DNA of 64,000 nucleotides from DATFCK01 sp963728975. GTDB taxonomy: Bacteria > Verrucomicrobiota > Verrucomicrobiia > Chthoniobacterales > UBA10450. Made by a program: the position numbers and the translations under genes. The stretch is from the NCBI GenBank assembly GCA_963728975.1, contig CAVSMF010000001.1:1-64000 (forward strand), given 5' to 3'. Positions 26,871 to 35,045 of this stretch are shown one piece after another (the first letter of the stretch is position 1; each line of letters opens with the position of its first letter). Under the pieces are notes generated by a model that ran no database searches, was not told the DNA's origin, and worked only from the letters and a program-made list of their open reading frames with translations.

Positions 26871-27335
26871 TTAGTCCTGCGGGCCGAGCAATGTGCCGCG
26901 ACAATTCGAGGCTCCGCAATAACATTCGAACTCTTTTTCGGTCTCGCGTGTCCGGGGTTCGTCAATTTGCAGGGCGTAATCGTAAAAAAGCTCGTCGCCC
27001 GGCTGGATATTCCGCATAGCATAGATGAAGATCCGCCCATCCTCCTCGATCGCCTCACAATTGGGATCGCAGGAGTGATTGATCCACCGGGATTCATTTC
27101 CGCCAACGCCGGCGTTGATTACCTCGTTCCCATCCTCCAGCCCAAACAGAAACGTGTGCGGATCGTTCGGATCCTCGAATTCGTCCGATGCCTGACCCCA
27201 CGGCATCCGTTTACCCACGTACTCGATGATGCGGGCCCCCTTTCGGATTGTTCCGGTTGCATAGACGCCGCGTCCATGAACATTTGATTCCCGGACGGCA
27301 ATGTCTTTGCCGGTTTTTCTTTTGCCACCTCTCAC
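26871..27335 (-). CDS. SET-domain protein-lysine methyltransferase
   Basis: A 154-residue stand-alone SET protein with a GTG start. SET motifs are in order: HGRGVYATGTIRKGARIIEY (20-39), WINHSCDPNCEA (84-95), and DELFYDYAL (114-122) with the catalytic Tyr. A post-SET cysteine cluster, CYCGASNC (138-145), would bind zinc together with Cys in NHSC. SAM-dependent methylation of lysine on a protein is the family activity; the bacterial target is unknown. There is no export signal. No histone-like gene lies nearby. Confidence 0.92.
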   Translation of the reverse strand: MRGGKRKTGKDIAVRESNVHGRGVYATGTIRKGARIIEYVGKRMPWGQASDEFEDPNDPHTFLFGLEDGNEVINAGVGGNESRWINHSCDPNCEAIEEDGRIFIYAMRNIQPGDELFYDYALQIDEPRTRETEKEFECYCGASNCRGTLLGPQD

Positions 27336-27450
27336 GAATTCAGATTCGCAGTTCTCCGGCCGTTCGCGCTTTATTCAGGGTCTTCGGAAAAAGAGAAGTT
27401 ACTCTATTCTAGGACAGTGAGTATCGTTCAGATTCATCCGACTCACTGCG

Positions 27451-27648
27451 CTAGTAACGGCGATCGGAATTTTCGGAGAGTTCTCCGGGCTGCCGTTTCC
27501 ACTTATCCCGGGCGCAGCGCATTTCCACCGGCACCCCAAAGGTGCAGACGTCGCACCAGTGGCGTTGCGCGCTGGCCAGGCGTTTTCGGGCGCCACATTG
27601 ATCGCAAACGAAAATCTCCGTTTCAGTTTTCTTGCGGACTCTCCTCAC
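27451..27648 (-). CDS. Small zinc-ribbon protein
   Basis: A 65-residue basic protein with a GTG start and a putative zinc ribbon, CDQCGARKR and HWCDVC (Cys-x2-Cys, 16 residues, Cys-x2-Cys). It is flanked by charged residues (MRRVRKKTETE; RDKWKRQPGEL). The family is not recognised; a nucleic-acid-binding role is possible. It lies between ligD and the SET gene on the same strand. Small size and a non-ATG start lower confidence. Confidence 0.55.
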   Translation of the reverse strand: MRRVRKKTETEIFVCDQCGARKRLASAQRHWCDVCTFGVPVEMRCARDKWKRQPGELSENSDRRY

Positions 27649-27758
27649 AAGCTCAAAAAATAGATTGGTTTCAGGGCAGGCAACCTCAGCGGCCTAACCC
27701 AAAATGAAGCAAAACCTGAGGAGATCAAGAGCTGGCTAACGTTTCTTAGAAAGACACG

Positions 27759-27777
27759 CCGCCGGGCGCAGCGGCGG
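27759..27777 (-). terminator. Possible terminator hairpin after ligD
   Basis: CCGCCG, a 7-nt loop and CGGCGG lie 34 bp past the ligD stop on the minus strand. The following TGTCTTTC has only a weak T-run, so it may act poorly or be another REP-type palindrome. Confidence 0.35.
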
Positions 27778-27810
27778 TTTGGAGACGGTTAGGAGACTTT
27801 CAATACTCTT

Positions 27811-29529
27811 TTAGCCCTCTTTGGTGACCTGCGGCGCGTTTTTATCTTCACGAAGACCAAGGAACACCGGCTGCCGCAGCTTTCCGTCCCGGGTCCACTC
27901 CGAAAACTTAATCTGGCCGACAAAAACAGGCCTCACCCAGTGCACTTTTTTCATCATCGATGGAGTGATCCCCTGGACCCAGGTCCCATTTCGTTTGGAA
28001 GGCAGATCGGCAAAGGGACAATGCTCTTGTTCCTGTTCGCGAAATTTCCGGTGCAAAATGGACAGCGCTTTCGATGTAAACCCGCTGCCGACTTTTCCGG
28101 CAAAAAGAAGCTTCTTGTTTTCATAATATCCGACCAGGATCGCCCCGAAATGTTTGCGGGAACCAGCCGGCGGAGTATAACCTCCAATAACGAATTCCTG
28201 TTCGTTAACCGATTTGAGCTTGATCCAGGAGCCGCTGCGCCGGCCCGCTTCGTAGACTGAATCCGGTTGCTTGCCGACAATCCCCTCCAAGCCACGTCGT
28301 TTTACCTCGGCCAACAACGATTTGGCGTCGCTCCCAAGCCCGCCGGAATAGCGGATCGGATCGGCAACTTCATCGCAGAGTTGCCGGAGCAGCTCTTTGC
28401 GACGGGTAAGAGGCGTTTGCAGGAGGCTTTTCCCTTCCAGTTGAAGCAGATCGAAAACATAGAACCGGACCGGCGACTTCCGCCTTTCCATCTCGAGCCC
28501 CTGCAAAAGCTGGAAGGACGAACGGCCTTTCTCATCCAGGGCCACGATCTCGCCGTCCAGCACACACTCCCGCGCCGGCAACTCTGTCACAGCTGCGGCA
28601 ATATCGGGGAATCGCCCTTTCAGTTCGTTTTGGTTGCGCGAAATCAAATTCACTTTGTCACCATCCTTCACCGCGATTGCGCGAATACCATCGAACTTGA
28701 GCTCGTAAATCCACTCACCCGCGGTCGGAGGCCGCTCCATCAGCCGCGGCTTCATCGGATCAATGAATCGCGGTTTGGCGGAGGGAAGTTTCTCCGGTAG
28801 GGATGGACCGCCGGGCCGTCCGCGCCCTACCTCTTTTTTTTTATGCGCTCTCTTTTTTGACCGGGCGGCTTTTGGACCCTTGCTCTTCGCCACGGCCGCG
28901 CGGATCCGGGCTCGAAAGGTGTTTGAAGCAGATTCTTCCATCCGATTCGATTGCCATTCGGCGTCCCGCTGCGCTGCAATTTGCTTCATCGTCCTCCCGC
29001 TCTTAACCGATTGATCTTCCCGTTTCTTCGAAATCGGTTTGTTGCTCGAGCCGGTCTTGAGCAAAAGCCATTGATTCTTGCCTGAGCCGTCTCCCCGAAG
29101 CCGAATCAAGGTCCATTCTCCCTGGGCCTTTTCGCCGTCCAGAACCAGATGGAGTTTGCCTTCTTTCCAGGACTTGGCCGGGTTCTCGCCGTAGACATAA
29201 TACGTTCCCCGGTCCCACAGCATCACTGTCCCGCCGCCATATTGGCCCTCCGGTATCACTCCTTCGAAAGTGGCGTACTCCACCGGATGATCTTCCACCT
29301 CCACCGCCAGATGTTTTTCCCCTTTGCCCCAGGGCAAACCTTTCGGTACCGCCCACGATTTGAGCACTCCCTCCATCTCCAGCCGGAAATCGTAATGCAA
29401 CCGGCTGGCGTCGTGTTTTTGAATAATATAGCGGCAGGCGCCTTTGACTCTCTTCGGGAGCGATTTGCCGCCGGCCGGTTCCGCCGTTTTCCGAAAATTG
29501 CGTTTTCGGTTGTACTCAGCCAGACTCAT
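27811..29529 (-). CDS. ligD: ATP-dependent DNA ligase LigD (3'-phosphoesterase + ligase)
   Basis: A 572-residue bacterial NHEJ ligase. The N-terminal 3'-phosphoesterase domain (~28-165) has QKHDASRLHYDFRLE with metal ligands His39, His45 and Asp47, plus His81 in DHPVEYATFEG. A basic linker (~165-250) leads to the ligase domain with nucleophile Lys278 in YELKFDGIRA, then SRNQNEL, LDGEIVAL, GLEGIVGK and SWIKLK, and an OB-fold C-terminus (~450-560). No polymerase (LigD-Pol) domain is present and no ku gene is in the window. The linker at 233-245 is encoded by a palindrome at 28796-28831. Confidence 0.96.
   Translation of the reverse strand: MSLAEYNRKRNFRKTAEPAGGKSLPKRVKGACRYIIQKHDASRLHYDFRLEMEGVLKSWAVPKGLPWGKGEKHLAVEVEDHPVEYATFEGVIPEGQYGGGTVMLWDRGTYYVYGENPAKSWKEGKLHLVLDGEKAQGEWTLIRLRGDGSGKNQWLLLKTGSSNKPISKKREDQSVKSGRTMKQIAAQRDAEWQSNRMEESASNTFRARIRAAVAKSKGPKAARSKKRAHKKKEVGRGRPGGPSLPEKLPSAKPRFIDPMKPRLMERPPTAGEWIYELKFDGIRAIAVKDGDKVNLISRNQNELKGRFPDIAAAVTELPARECVLDGEIVALDEKGRSSFQLLQGLEMERRKSPVRFYVFDLLQLEGKSLLQTPLTRRKELLRQLCDEVADPIRYSGGLGSDAKSLLAEVKRRGLEGIVGKQPDSVYEAGRRSGSWIKLKSVNEQEFVIGGYTPPAGSRKHFGAILVGYYENKKLLFAGKVGSGFTSKALSILHRKFREQEQEHCPFADLPSKRNGTWVQGITPSMMKKVHWVRPVFVGQIKFSEWTRDGKLRQPVFLGLREDKNAPQVTKEG
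28796..28831. repeat. REP-like palindrome within ligD
   Basis: GGTAGGG, GGAC, a GC-rich centre, GTCC and CCCTACC form a nested inverted repeat. It encodes part of the Gly/Pro/Arg linker between the two LigD domains. A T-run follows on the plus strand. It resembles the intergenic REP-type hairpins elsewhere in the window. Confidence 0.6.
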
Positions 29530-29703
29530 GACTTCGGAAAATAGAAGTTAGAAGATAGAAGTCCGGTCGTAAAGAGGGCGGCGATGTTTCGTAATCGTGT
29601 TCGCAGGCGTGATATTTTTCACGGCGTGTTTTGTCCGGCTTAACATTCGCCCGCGAAGCTCCAAAACCTTTCGTGAGCGGGGAAGCCGATCCCCCAAACA
29701 AGA

Positions 29704-29769
29704 CCGCCGCAGGCCGTTGCACCTGCGGCGGCTCCGTTCGAGAATAATGCGGCGGTCGCAGACCGCCGC
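29704..29769. repeat. Two adjacent REP-like hairpins
   Basis: The first (29704-29731) has a 10-bp stem, CCGCCGCAGG against CCTGCGGCGG, with an 8-nt loop. The second (29749-29769) has a 9-bp stem, GCGGCGGTC against GACCGCCGC, with loop GCA. Read on the minus strand, the second is preceded by TGTAGC, matching the head of the REP elements in the 60.7-63.2 kb array. Confidence 0.7.
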
Positions 29770-29778
29770 TACAGTATC

Positions 29779-29877
29779 TTAGTTGCCGGCGGCCTCGGCA
29801 TTGATCACTTCCTCCGCCAGCTCGGTCAGACGCTTATCGGTTTCGCCTTCTTCATCGAGCGTTTGCTGACTTTCCGC
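29779..29877 (-). pseudogene. C-terminal remnant of a DUF892 (YciE/YciF-like) ferritin-like gene
   Basis: The last 32 codons of a reading frame end in TAA: AESQQTLDEEGETDKRLTEL followed by AEEVINAEAAGN. This matches the C-terminal helix pattern of DUF892 ferritin-like proteins (TLxEExxxDKxLTELAE). No upstream part of such a gene is present: the sequence before it becomes unrelated and soon meets the tsf stop. It is best read as a relic; a new small gene is less likely because no good start is available. Confidence 0.6.
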
Positions 29878-29914
29878 GCAGCTTGTGGGAGGCCGTCCCT
29901 GCTTGTCCTGCAGC

Positions 29915-30553
29915 CTAGACGGACTCTGCTTCGGCGGTGGGCCCGGATTCCAACGGTTCGCCCACCAGGTAGCGGGTAAAGCGCCGAATCACGATGTTCT
30001 CGCCGAGCTCCGCCACCTTCGCCGTCATCAATTCCTTGATCGTCTGATCGGGGTTTTTGATGAAACCCTGCTCCAACAGGCAAACCGTGGTGTAAAACTT
30101 ATCGAGTTTTCCCTCCACGATTTTCCCCGCCACATTGGCCGGTTTATCCTTGACCTGCGCCTCATAGATCGCGCGCTCCGCCGCGACCGTGGCGGCCGGA
30201 ACGTCCTCTCTCGCCACATACAGCGGATGGGCCGCGGCAATGTGAAGAGTGATGTCTTTTACGAAGGCCCGGAAATTCTCGTTCTTAGCCACAAAATCGG
30301 TCTCGCAGTTTACTTCAACCAGCACGCCTACTTTGCCCTGGAGATGAATATAAGCGGCCACAATCCCTTCCTTGGTGGTTCGCGACGCCTTCTTGCTGGC
30401 CGTCGCAATTCCTTTCGTCCGCAAAATGGTTTCGGCTTTCTCAAGATTGCCACCGCTCTCGCTCAGGGCGCGTTTGCAATCCATCATCCCCGCGTTGGTT
30501 TTCTCGCGAAGCTGTTTGACCAATTGTGGATCGATGTCTGCGGCTGCTTTCAT
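29915..30553 (-). CDS. tsf: Elongation factor Ts
   Basis: A 212-residue EF-Ts, the nucleotide exchange factor for EF-Tu. It shows QLVKQLREKTNAGMMDCKRA and then the core NCETDFVAKNENF, with an N-terminal UBA-like domain (~1-55). It is shorter than the E. coli protein (283 residues), as in many bacteria with a reduced core domain. It follows rpsB on the same strand by 108 bp, the usual rpsB-tsf order. Confidence 0.97.
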   Translation of the reverse strand: MKAAADIDPQLVKQLREKTNAGMMDCKRALSESGGNLEKAETILRTKGIATASKKASRTTKEGIVAAYIHLQGKVGVLVEVNCETDFVAKNENFRAFVKDITLHIAAAHPLYVAREDVPAATVAAERAIYEAQVKDKPANVAGKIVEGKLDKFYTTVCLLEQGFIKNPDQTIKELMTAKVAELGENIVIRRFTRYLVGEPLESGPTAEAESV

Positions 30554-30661
30554 GTCGGATTAACAATTTGATAGTTTAAAAGTCGAGTCGAACGGTTAGC
30601 CGCGTTACCGGCCCTTGGCTTGCGCTCTTACCTCCTCAACCCACGACTCTCAACGGTGTCG

Positions 30662-31393
30662 CTAGGCTGAGACTCCCGCCATTTCCATCTGCTCGCGGAT
30701 GCGCGCTTCGCCCGTGGCTGACACAATCGCATCAACCAGTTTTTGTAACAGCACCCGGATCGCCCGAATCGCGTCGTCATTCCCCGCAATCGGGTAATCG
30801 ATCAATTCCGGATCGGCATTGGTATCCACCACCGCCACCACCGGTATGCCCAGACGCCGCGCCTCCTTGACTGCGTTTTCCTCCCGCGTGGTGTCGATCA
30901 CAACCAAAGCGTCGGGCAGTTGCGACATCTCCAGAATCCCGTCCAGATTCCGCCGAAGCTTGGCTGCTTCCCGATTGAGCGCCGACAACTCCTGTTTCCC
31001 CATCTTTTTGTATTCAGGCGATTGCTCGATCTGCTCGATATATTTCAAGCGTCCAATGCTCTTGCGAATGGTGGCCAGGTTGGTCAGCGTCCCGCCCAGC
31101 CAGCGTTGGTTCACATAAAATTGGCCGCAAGCCAGAGCCGCTTCTTTGATCGCTTCCTGGGCCTGTTTTTTGCAGCCGACAAAAAGGATCTTGCCGCCCC
31201 GACGCGTTAATTCCTGCAAAAAATCGGTGGCGCGTTGCAACTGCTGCACCGTTTCATCCAGATTAATAATGTAAATCGCGTTGCGCTGCTCGAATATGTA
31301 GGGCTTCATTTTCGGATTCCAGCGTTTGGTCTGGTGACCGAAATGGACGCCCGCCTCTAACAGTTCAGGCACTAATTCTGTGGTATTTGCCAT
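30662..31393 (-). CDS. rpsB: 30S ribosomal protein S2
   Basis: A 243-residue S2. MANTTELVPELLEAGVHFGH and RWNPKMKPYIFEQRNAIYII are diagnostic, as are FVGCKKQAQEAI, FYVNQRWLGGTLTN and PVVAVVDTNADPELIDYPI. The start is MANTTEL; the open frame 20 codons upstream lacks family similarity. It is the first gene of the rpsB-tsf operon. Confidence 0.98.
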   Translation of the reverse strand: MANTTELVPELLEAGVHFGHQTKRWNPKMKPYIFEQRNAIYIINLDETVQQLQRATDFLQELTRRGGKILFVGCKKQAQEAIKEAALACGQFYVNQRWLGGTLTNLATIRKSIGRLKYIEQIEQSPEYKKMGKQELSALNREAAKLRRNLDGILEMSQLPDALVVIDTTREENAVKEARRLGIPVVAVVDTNADPELIDYPIAGNDDAIRAIRVLLQKLVDAIVSATGEARIREQMEMAGVSA

Positions 31394-31484
31394 AAGAGAA
31401 ATTCGAACTCGCCCGAGTGGGGGGACCGGCGAGCGAAGAAGATGCTTCAGCACGCGCCGGAGCGCAACTGAAATTCACCAAATT

Positions 31485-31973
31485 CTAGAGGTCGATTTTG
31501 GCGGCTAACTGGCCGGAAACCGGTTGGGTCCGGGCTTGCCCGGCCGGGCGCGTCCGCTTGCCGAACAGAATATGGACCAACAGAAATAGCGGCAGCGCCA
31601 GTCCAACCCCGAGATGAATCCAGCTTGCCCATGCCCGCATCTTCTCGCCTCCCGCATAATAGAGTCCGTAGCCGGTCACGGTCAGAATTCCAAATATCCC
31701 CAGAAATAGCGCGCCATTAATCCGATTCCGCCCGGCCCGCCAGGCATACCTGACGTGCCCGGTCAATAACGTCCCGATCATGACCAATGTAGCCATCGCC
31801 GCCGCGCCGTGAACCTTCAGAGCCCAGGATTTGGCAGCCATTTCGAAATCGCCGGGAACAGGCGGAACGTAATTCCACCAGGCCCAGGCCGCGCCGCTCA
31901 AAAACAGCAGCCCCAGAACCGCGTAGAGAAGATATCGTTGGAAACGCTTCAATCTTATCGAGTCCGGTCGCAT
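31485..31973 (-). CDS. Four-span membrane protein, possible b-type cytochrome
   Basis: A 162-residue integral membrane protein starting MRPDSIRLKRFQRYLLYAVLG. Its four hydrophobic spans carry histidines that could bind heme: His55 and His73 at the two ends of span 2, and His120 and His134 in span 4 (WIHLGVGLALPLFLLVHILF). This paired layout resembles diheme cytochrome b561-type proteins or DUF4405, but it is an inference. The start overlaps the apbE 3' end by 19 bp, so it is co-transcribed with apbE and the FMN-binding protein gene. Confidence 0.8.
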   Translation of the reverse strand: MRPDSIRLKRFQRYLLYAVLGLLFLSGAAWAWWNYVPPVPGDFEMAAKSWALKVHGAAAMATLVMIGTLLTGHVRYAWRAGRNRINGALFLGIFGILTVTGYGLYYAGGEKMRAWASWIHLGVGLALPLFLLVHILFGKRTRPAGQARTQPVSGQLAAKIDL

Positions 31974-32839
31974 GGTGGTTGCGAAATCCAGCGGGGCCGG
32001 CCGCTGTGTTCGAGGAGGACAGCATCGGCGCGATGACGCTCCAGCAACGGAGCGGCTTTTTCCCCAAGCGCGAAAACAATCTTGCCCAGGGCATCGGCGG
32101 TCATGCAATCCCGCGCCGAAACGGTCACACTGATCGAGTCCGTAAGCGGACGGCGATTCCGGCCATCAATTAATGGGCTGCCGCGCAGATTGGAAACAAA
32201 ATACAAACCGGACGTTGCCAAGGCGCGATTGCGCAGTCTGACCAATCCCGCCGCCAGACCGGGAAAAGCAGGGTGACGAACATAGACGCGGTGAAAGGAA
32301 GATCCAAAAACCCGCAGGTCCCCTCCGGCGTTAACGACTCCGGAAGCAACGCCGGCATCCCGAAGGGCATCGATCGCGCGATCGACGGCGAAGCCCTTGG
32401 CGATTCCGCCAAGGTCGATAACGGCCCGCCGGCGACAGATGACCCGGCCATTTTCCCGCAAAAAAATATCCCGCCAGGTTGCCCCGGCATCGAAACAGTA
32501 GCCGCGTTTGGGGAGATAATTCCCATCGGTAAGAAGCGACGCGATCGCGATATCGAAAGCCCCGTTACTTTCCCGGGCCAGGTCCCGGGCAGTTTTCAAA
32601 ACACGCCAGGTCCAGGCGTCGACCGTCACACCCTTTGGGAATCCCTCCCGGTTAATCCGCGAGACATCGCTATCCCGATCGTGAAAGCTCATCAAACGAT
32701 GAACCCGCTCCACTGCGGAAAAGGCAAAGTTTATGGCCCCTTCCAGGGCGCCGGTCTCGTCGCCTCGCGCCGTAATATCCACGAACGTCCCGAGCAAAGG
32801 ACGACAGCGGCGAAGCTCAACTTTTGAGAACGATTTCAT
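31955..32839 (-). CDS. apbE: FAD:protein FMN transferase ApbE
   Basis: A 294-residue ApbE that covalently attaches FMN to threonine in exported flavoproteins. Motifs: CRPLLGTFVDITARG, MSFHDRDSDVSRINRE, DLGGIAKGFAVDRAIDAL, NAGGDLRVFG, and SARDCMTADALGKIVFAL near the metal site. No clear signal peptide is visible, so it may act in the cytoplasm or be tethered by an unrecognised route. Its likely substrate is the product of the gene just upstream (32817-33341), whose end overlaps this start by 23 bp. Confidence 0.94.
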   Translation of the reverse strand: MKSFSKVELRRCRPLLGTFVDITARGDETGALEGAINFAFSAVERVHRLMSFHDRDSDVSRINREGFPKGVTVDAWTWRVLKTARDLARESNGAFDIAIASLLTDGNYLPKRGYCFDAGATWRDIFLRENGRVICRRRAVIDLGGIAKGFAVDRAIDALRDAGVASGVVNAGGDLRVFGSSFHRVYVRHPAFPGLAAGLVRLRNRALATSGLYFVSNLRGSPLIDGRNRRPLTDSISVTVSARDCMTADALGKIVFALGEKAAPLLERHRADAVLLEHSGRPRWISQPPCDRTR

Positions 32840-33341
32840 AAAAGGCCAGCAGACGTTTCACCCCGTCCGTGATATGACGACAGCTCAGGGTCGCACCGCT
32901 GATATTTCTGATGTCGTCATCGAGTTTCAGTTTCGACCTGCTCGTTTTCCCGACGAATTGCGCCCGCCATTTCTCATTCCGGATTTGGCCGCCGTAAGTC
33001 TCGCGATAATCCATGATTTCGATCTGTTTGACCGAGCCGTTCTGATTCAGGCCCACCGCATAAGTAATAAATTCATGTTTGCCGACGACTTCATCGACGA
33101 TGAACCAGCCGCCACCGTTCACCCGCCAGACCTGCTCGCTATCGCGCAAGACCCGGACGCCGCCGGCTCGCTCAATCGCCTTGCGCTGCGCCGCTGTCAG
33201 CGTGACCGGCACGGCCGTTAGTTTCTTTCCCGGAAAAATCGCGGCCTGGGCTTGATCGACCGTCAGATATTGAACCGCGAAGGCGGACGGGGCCACCAGC
33301 GCCGCTACCGGCAGACCAACGAAGATAAATTCTGATTTCAT
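32817..33341 (-). CDS. Exported FMN-binding protein (NqrC/RnfG-like)
   Basis: A 174-residue periplasmic protein with a signal segment (FIFVGLPVAALVAPSAFA). The C-terminal FMN-binding domain contains NISGATLSCRHI, where Thr151 in SGAT is the residue that ApbE modifies in NqrC and RnfG. IMDYRETYGGQIRNEKW fits the same domain. Unlike NqrC, no full transmembrane helix beyond the signal segment is evident. With apbE and the His-rich membrane protein it forms a tight operon, consistent with electron transfer across or outside the inner membrane. Confidence 0.92.
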   Translation of the reverse strand: MKSEFIFVGLPVAALVAPSAFAVQYLTVDQAQAAIFPGKKLTAVPVTLTAAQRKAIERAGGVRVLRDSEQVWRVNGGGWFIVDEVVGKHEFITYAVGLNQNGSVKQIEIMDYRETYGGQIRNEKWRAQFVGKTSRSKLKLDDDIRNISGATLSCRHITDGVKRLLAFYEIVLKS

Positions 33342-33348
33342 TGCCCTG

Positions 33349-34200
33349 CTAAAAGTTGAATCCGATTTTCAGTCTGACCAGTTGCCGGGTTTCTTCCGCA
33401 AAAGTCTGGCCGTCACGCGGCTCGCCTACGCCTTTGCCGTAGACCTGGTAATTCCAGGTCAGGGTTACCCACCAATTCTTTTGTGAATAATGGATGTTCG
33501 GACCGGCATAGAAAACGCGATGTTCGAAGTTGTCGAAATCGAACATCGGATATTCCCAGCGAGTATGAATCTCGGCACCAAGATACCAGTTCGGGGCAAA
33601 GCGATAGGCGACGCCGCCTTCGCCTTCGAATGAGAGTTCTCTGGGATATTGTTCGGCCGGTTGTTTGCCCCAGGCCCATTCGACGCCAAAATCGACATCG
33701 CAAATAAGCCGGTCCTCAAAAAAATCCTTTTGTAAATCGATCTCAGGTTTGATGTAGCGCTCATGCTGATCCAAACCATCAACCTCGTCGTGCAAAAGGT
33801 AACCAGCCTCCAATCGCAGCGCGATTCCCAGAGGATCCTTGAACGGACTAAGCAGGCGATATTTCGCCGCACTCTCAAATCCGCCTAGACGATAACCATC
33901 GGTGTTGCCCAAAGCGTCCCGGTCGCCAGTAACGCCTTTGTTGTAGAAATAATGTTGGTCGAGCGAAAGGCTTGCTTGGAATCGATCGGTAAATCCGTAC
34001 TCGTATTCCGTTTGGAAATCAGCGCCGTAATAGGTTCCTTCACTCTTTCCTTCGTGCAACGTGAAGAATTGATAAGCCTCCGAGCGTCCAGCCGGCAGCG
34101 TTTCCGCACCGAGCACGAAACCGAACAGTTGCTCGTCGGCGCGGGTTGTCGAAATACAAAAGGCAAAGGCAAGGATAACGAACGCGACTCTCATTTTCAT
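33349..34200 (-). CDS. Outer-membrane beta-barrel-like protein (DUF6662-like)
   Basis: A 283-residue exported protein. The start MKMRVAFVILAFAFC gives a signal peptide ending near TRA; a further ATG 6 codons upstream is possible. The mature part is made of alternating aromatic and polar strands (FQTEYEYGFTDRFQASLSLD, RLEAGYLLHDE, WYLGAEIHTRWEYPMFD, WWVTLTWNYQVYG) and ends in the C-terminal Phe of LKIGFNF, typical of outer-membrane proteins. It is 7 bp upstream of the FMN-binding gene, so part of the same operon. Confidence 0.83.
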   Translation of the reverse strand: MKMRVAFVILAFAFCISTTRADEQLFGFVLGAETLPAGRSEAYQFFTLHEGKSEGTYYGADFQTEYEYGFTDRFQASLSLDQHYFYNKGVTGDRDALGNTDGYRLGGFESAAKYRLLSPFKDPLGIALRLEAGYLLHDEVDGLDQHERYIKPEIDLQKDFFEDRLICDVDFGVEWAWGKQPAEQYPRELSFEGEGGVAYRFAPNWYLGAEIHTRWEYPMFDFDNFEHRVFYAGPNIHYSQKNWWVTLTWNYQVYGKGVGEPRDGQTFAEETRQLVRLKIGFNF

Positions 34201-34379
34201 CGCTACGATGTTTAACATCGGGCGACAAAACGCGCTGCCGGACGGTTGCTAATTTTTGGCGCTCAATTGCATGCGCAATTCACCACGCCCAGCGCAATCT
34301 GCCGTTAATGCGACAGGCCTCGCTGCTTCTCGACAAAACGGCCGGGAATCCCTTCAGGACGTGTTGCCCAAATGTTTTT

Positions 34380-34414
34380 GTCATGTCGAGCACGTCGAGA
34401 CATCTCGGAATGAC
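34380..34414. repeat. GTCAT...ATGAC palindromic repeat
   Basis: GTCATGTCGAGCACGTCGAG runs to GGAATGAC. It is a short relative of the longer palindromes at 55969-56047 and 57067-57148. The rest of the ~300-bp gap 34201-34496 holds no recognisable gene. Confidence 0.5.
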
Positions 34415-34496
34415 AAAGGAGGAAATGCCAGCGTGAGATGTTGCCACGATTTAGGCAACACACCATTTAGGTTCGCCCAACGAACCTTGTCCCGGT

Positions 34497-35033
34497 CTAG
34501 GACAGTTTCTTTTCCGCGTAGCGGGCCAGCACCCAGCAGAGATCGGAGAGACGATTGAGGTAACGGACGATTTCGCCGTGGGGCGCGGCATCCTTGGATA
34601 TCAATCCGCAGACGGCCCGTTCGGCTCGCCGGCAGATGGTTCGGGCCAGGTCGAGGGCGGCCGAGACCGCCTCGTTCCCTGGAATCACCCAGTCTTTCGG
34701 ATAGAGCGTCTTATCTTTTTCCAAATCGGCAATGACGCCGCCGAGACGCTCGACCATTTCGGCGCTCGTTAGCTTGAATTCATCCTTCAGATAACGGTCG
34801 CGATCCTCCGTGGCCGTGGCCAGTTCGCCCATCACGATGATGAGATCTTTTTGGGCAGCGAGAATTTGTTCGATGACAAATGCATCGCTGCTCGACGCCC
34901 GAGCGATTCCCAGGGCGGCGCTGAGCTCATCCACACACCCGTAAGCTTCGACCCTGGCATCGGTCTTCGGAACCCGGCGCCCGTACATGAGCGACGTCTC
35001 CCCCTGGTCGCCCGTTTTGGTTACGATCGACAT
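34497..35033 (-). CDS. PduO-type ATP:cob(I)alamin adenosyltransferase
   Basis: A 178-residue enzyme that makes adenosylcobalamin from cob(I)alamin and ATP. It starts MSIVTKTGDQGETSLMYGRR, the ATP-binding N-terminus of the PduO/MMAB family, and continues with EAYGCVDELSAALGIAR, WVIPGNEAVSAALDLART, RAERAV and YLNRLSDLCWVLAR, which carries the substrate-contacting Arg and Asp. It implies use of B12-dependent enzymes elsewhere in the genome. It follows rpoC on the same strand after an inverted repeat. Confidence 0.96.
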   Translation of the reverse strand: MSIVTKTGDQGETSLMYGRRVPKTDARVEAYGCVDELSAALGIARASSSDAFVIEQILAAQKDLIIVMGELATATEDRDRYLKDEFKLTSAEMVERLGGVIADLEKDKTLYPKDWVIPGNEAVSAALDLARTICRRAERAVCGLISKDAAPHGEIVRYLNRLSDLCWVLARYAEKKLS

Positions 35034-35045
35034 CAGACGCAGACA

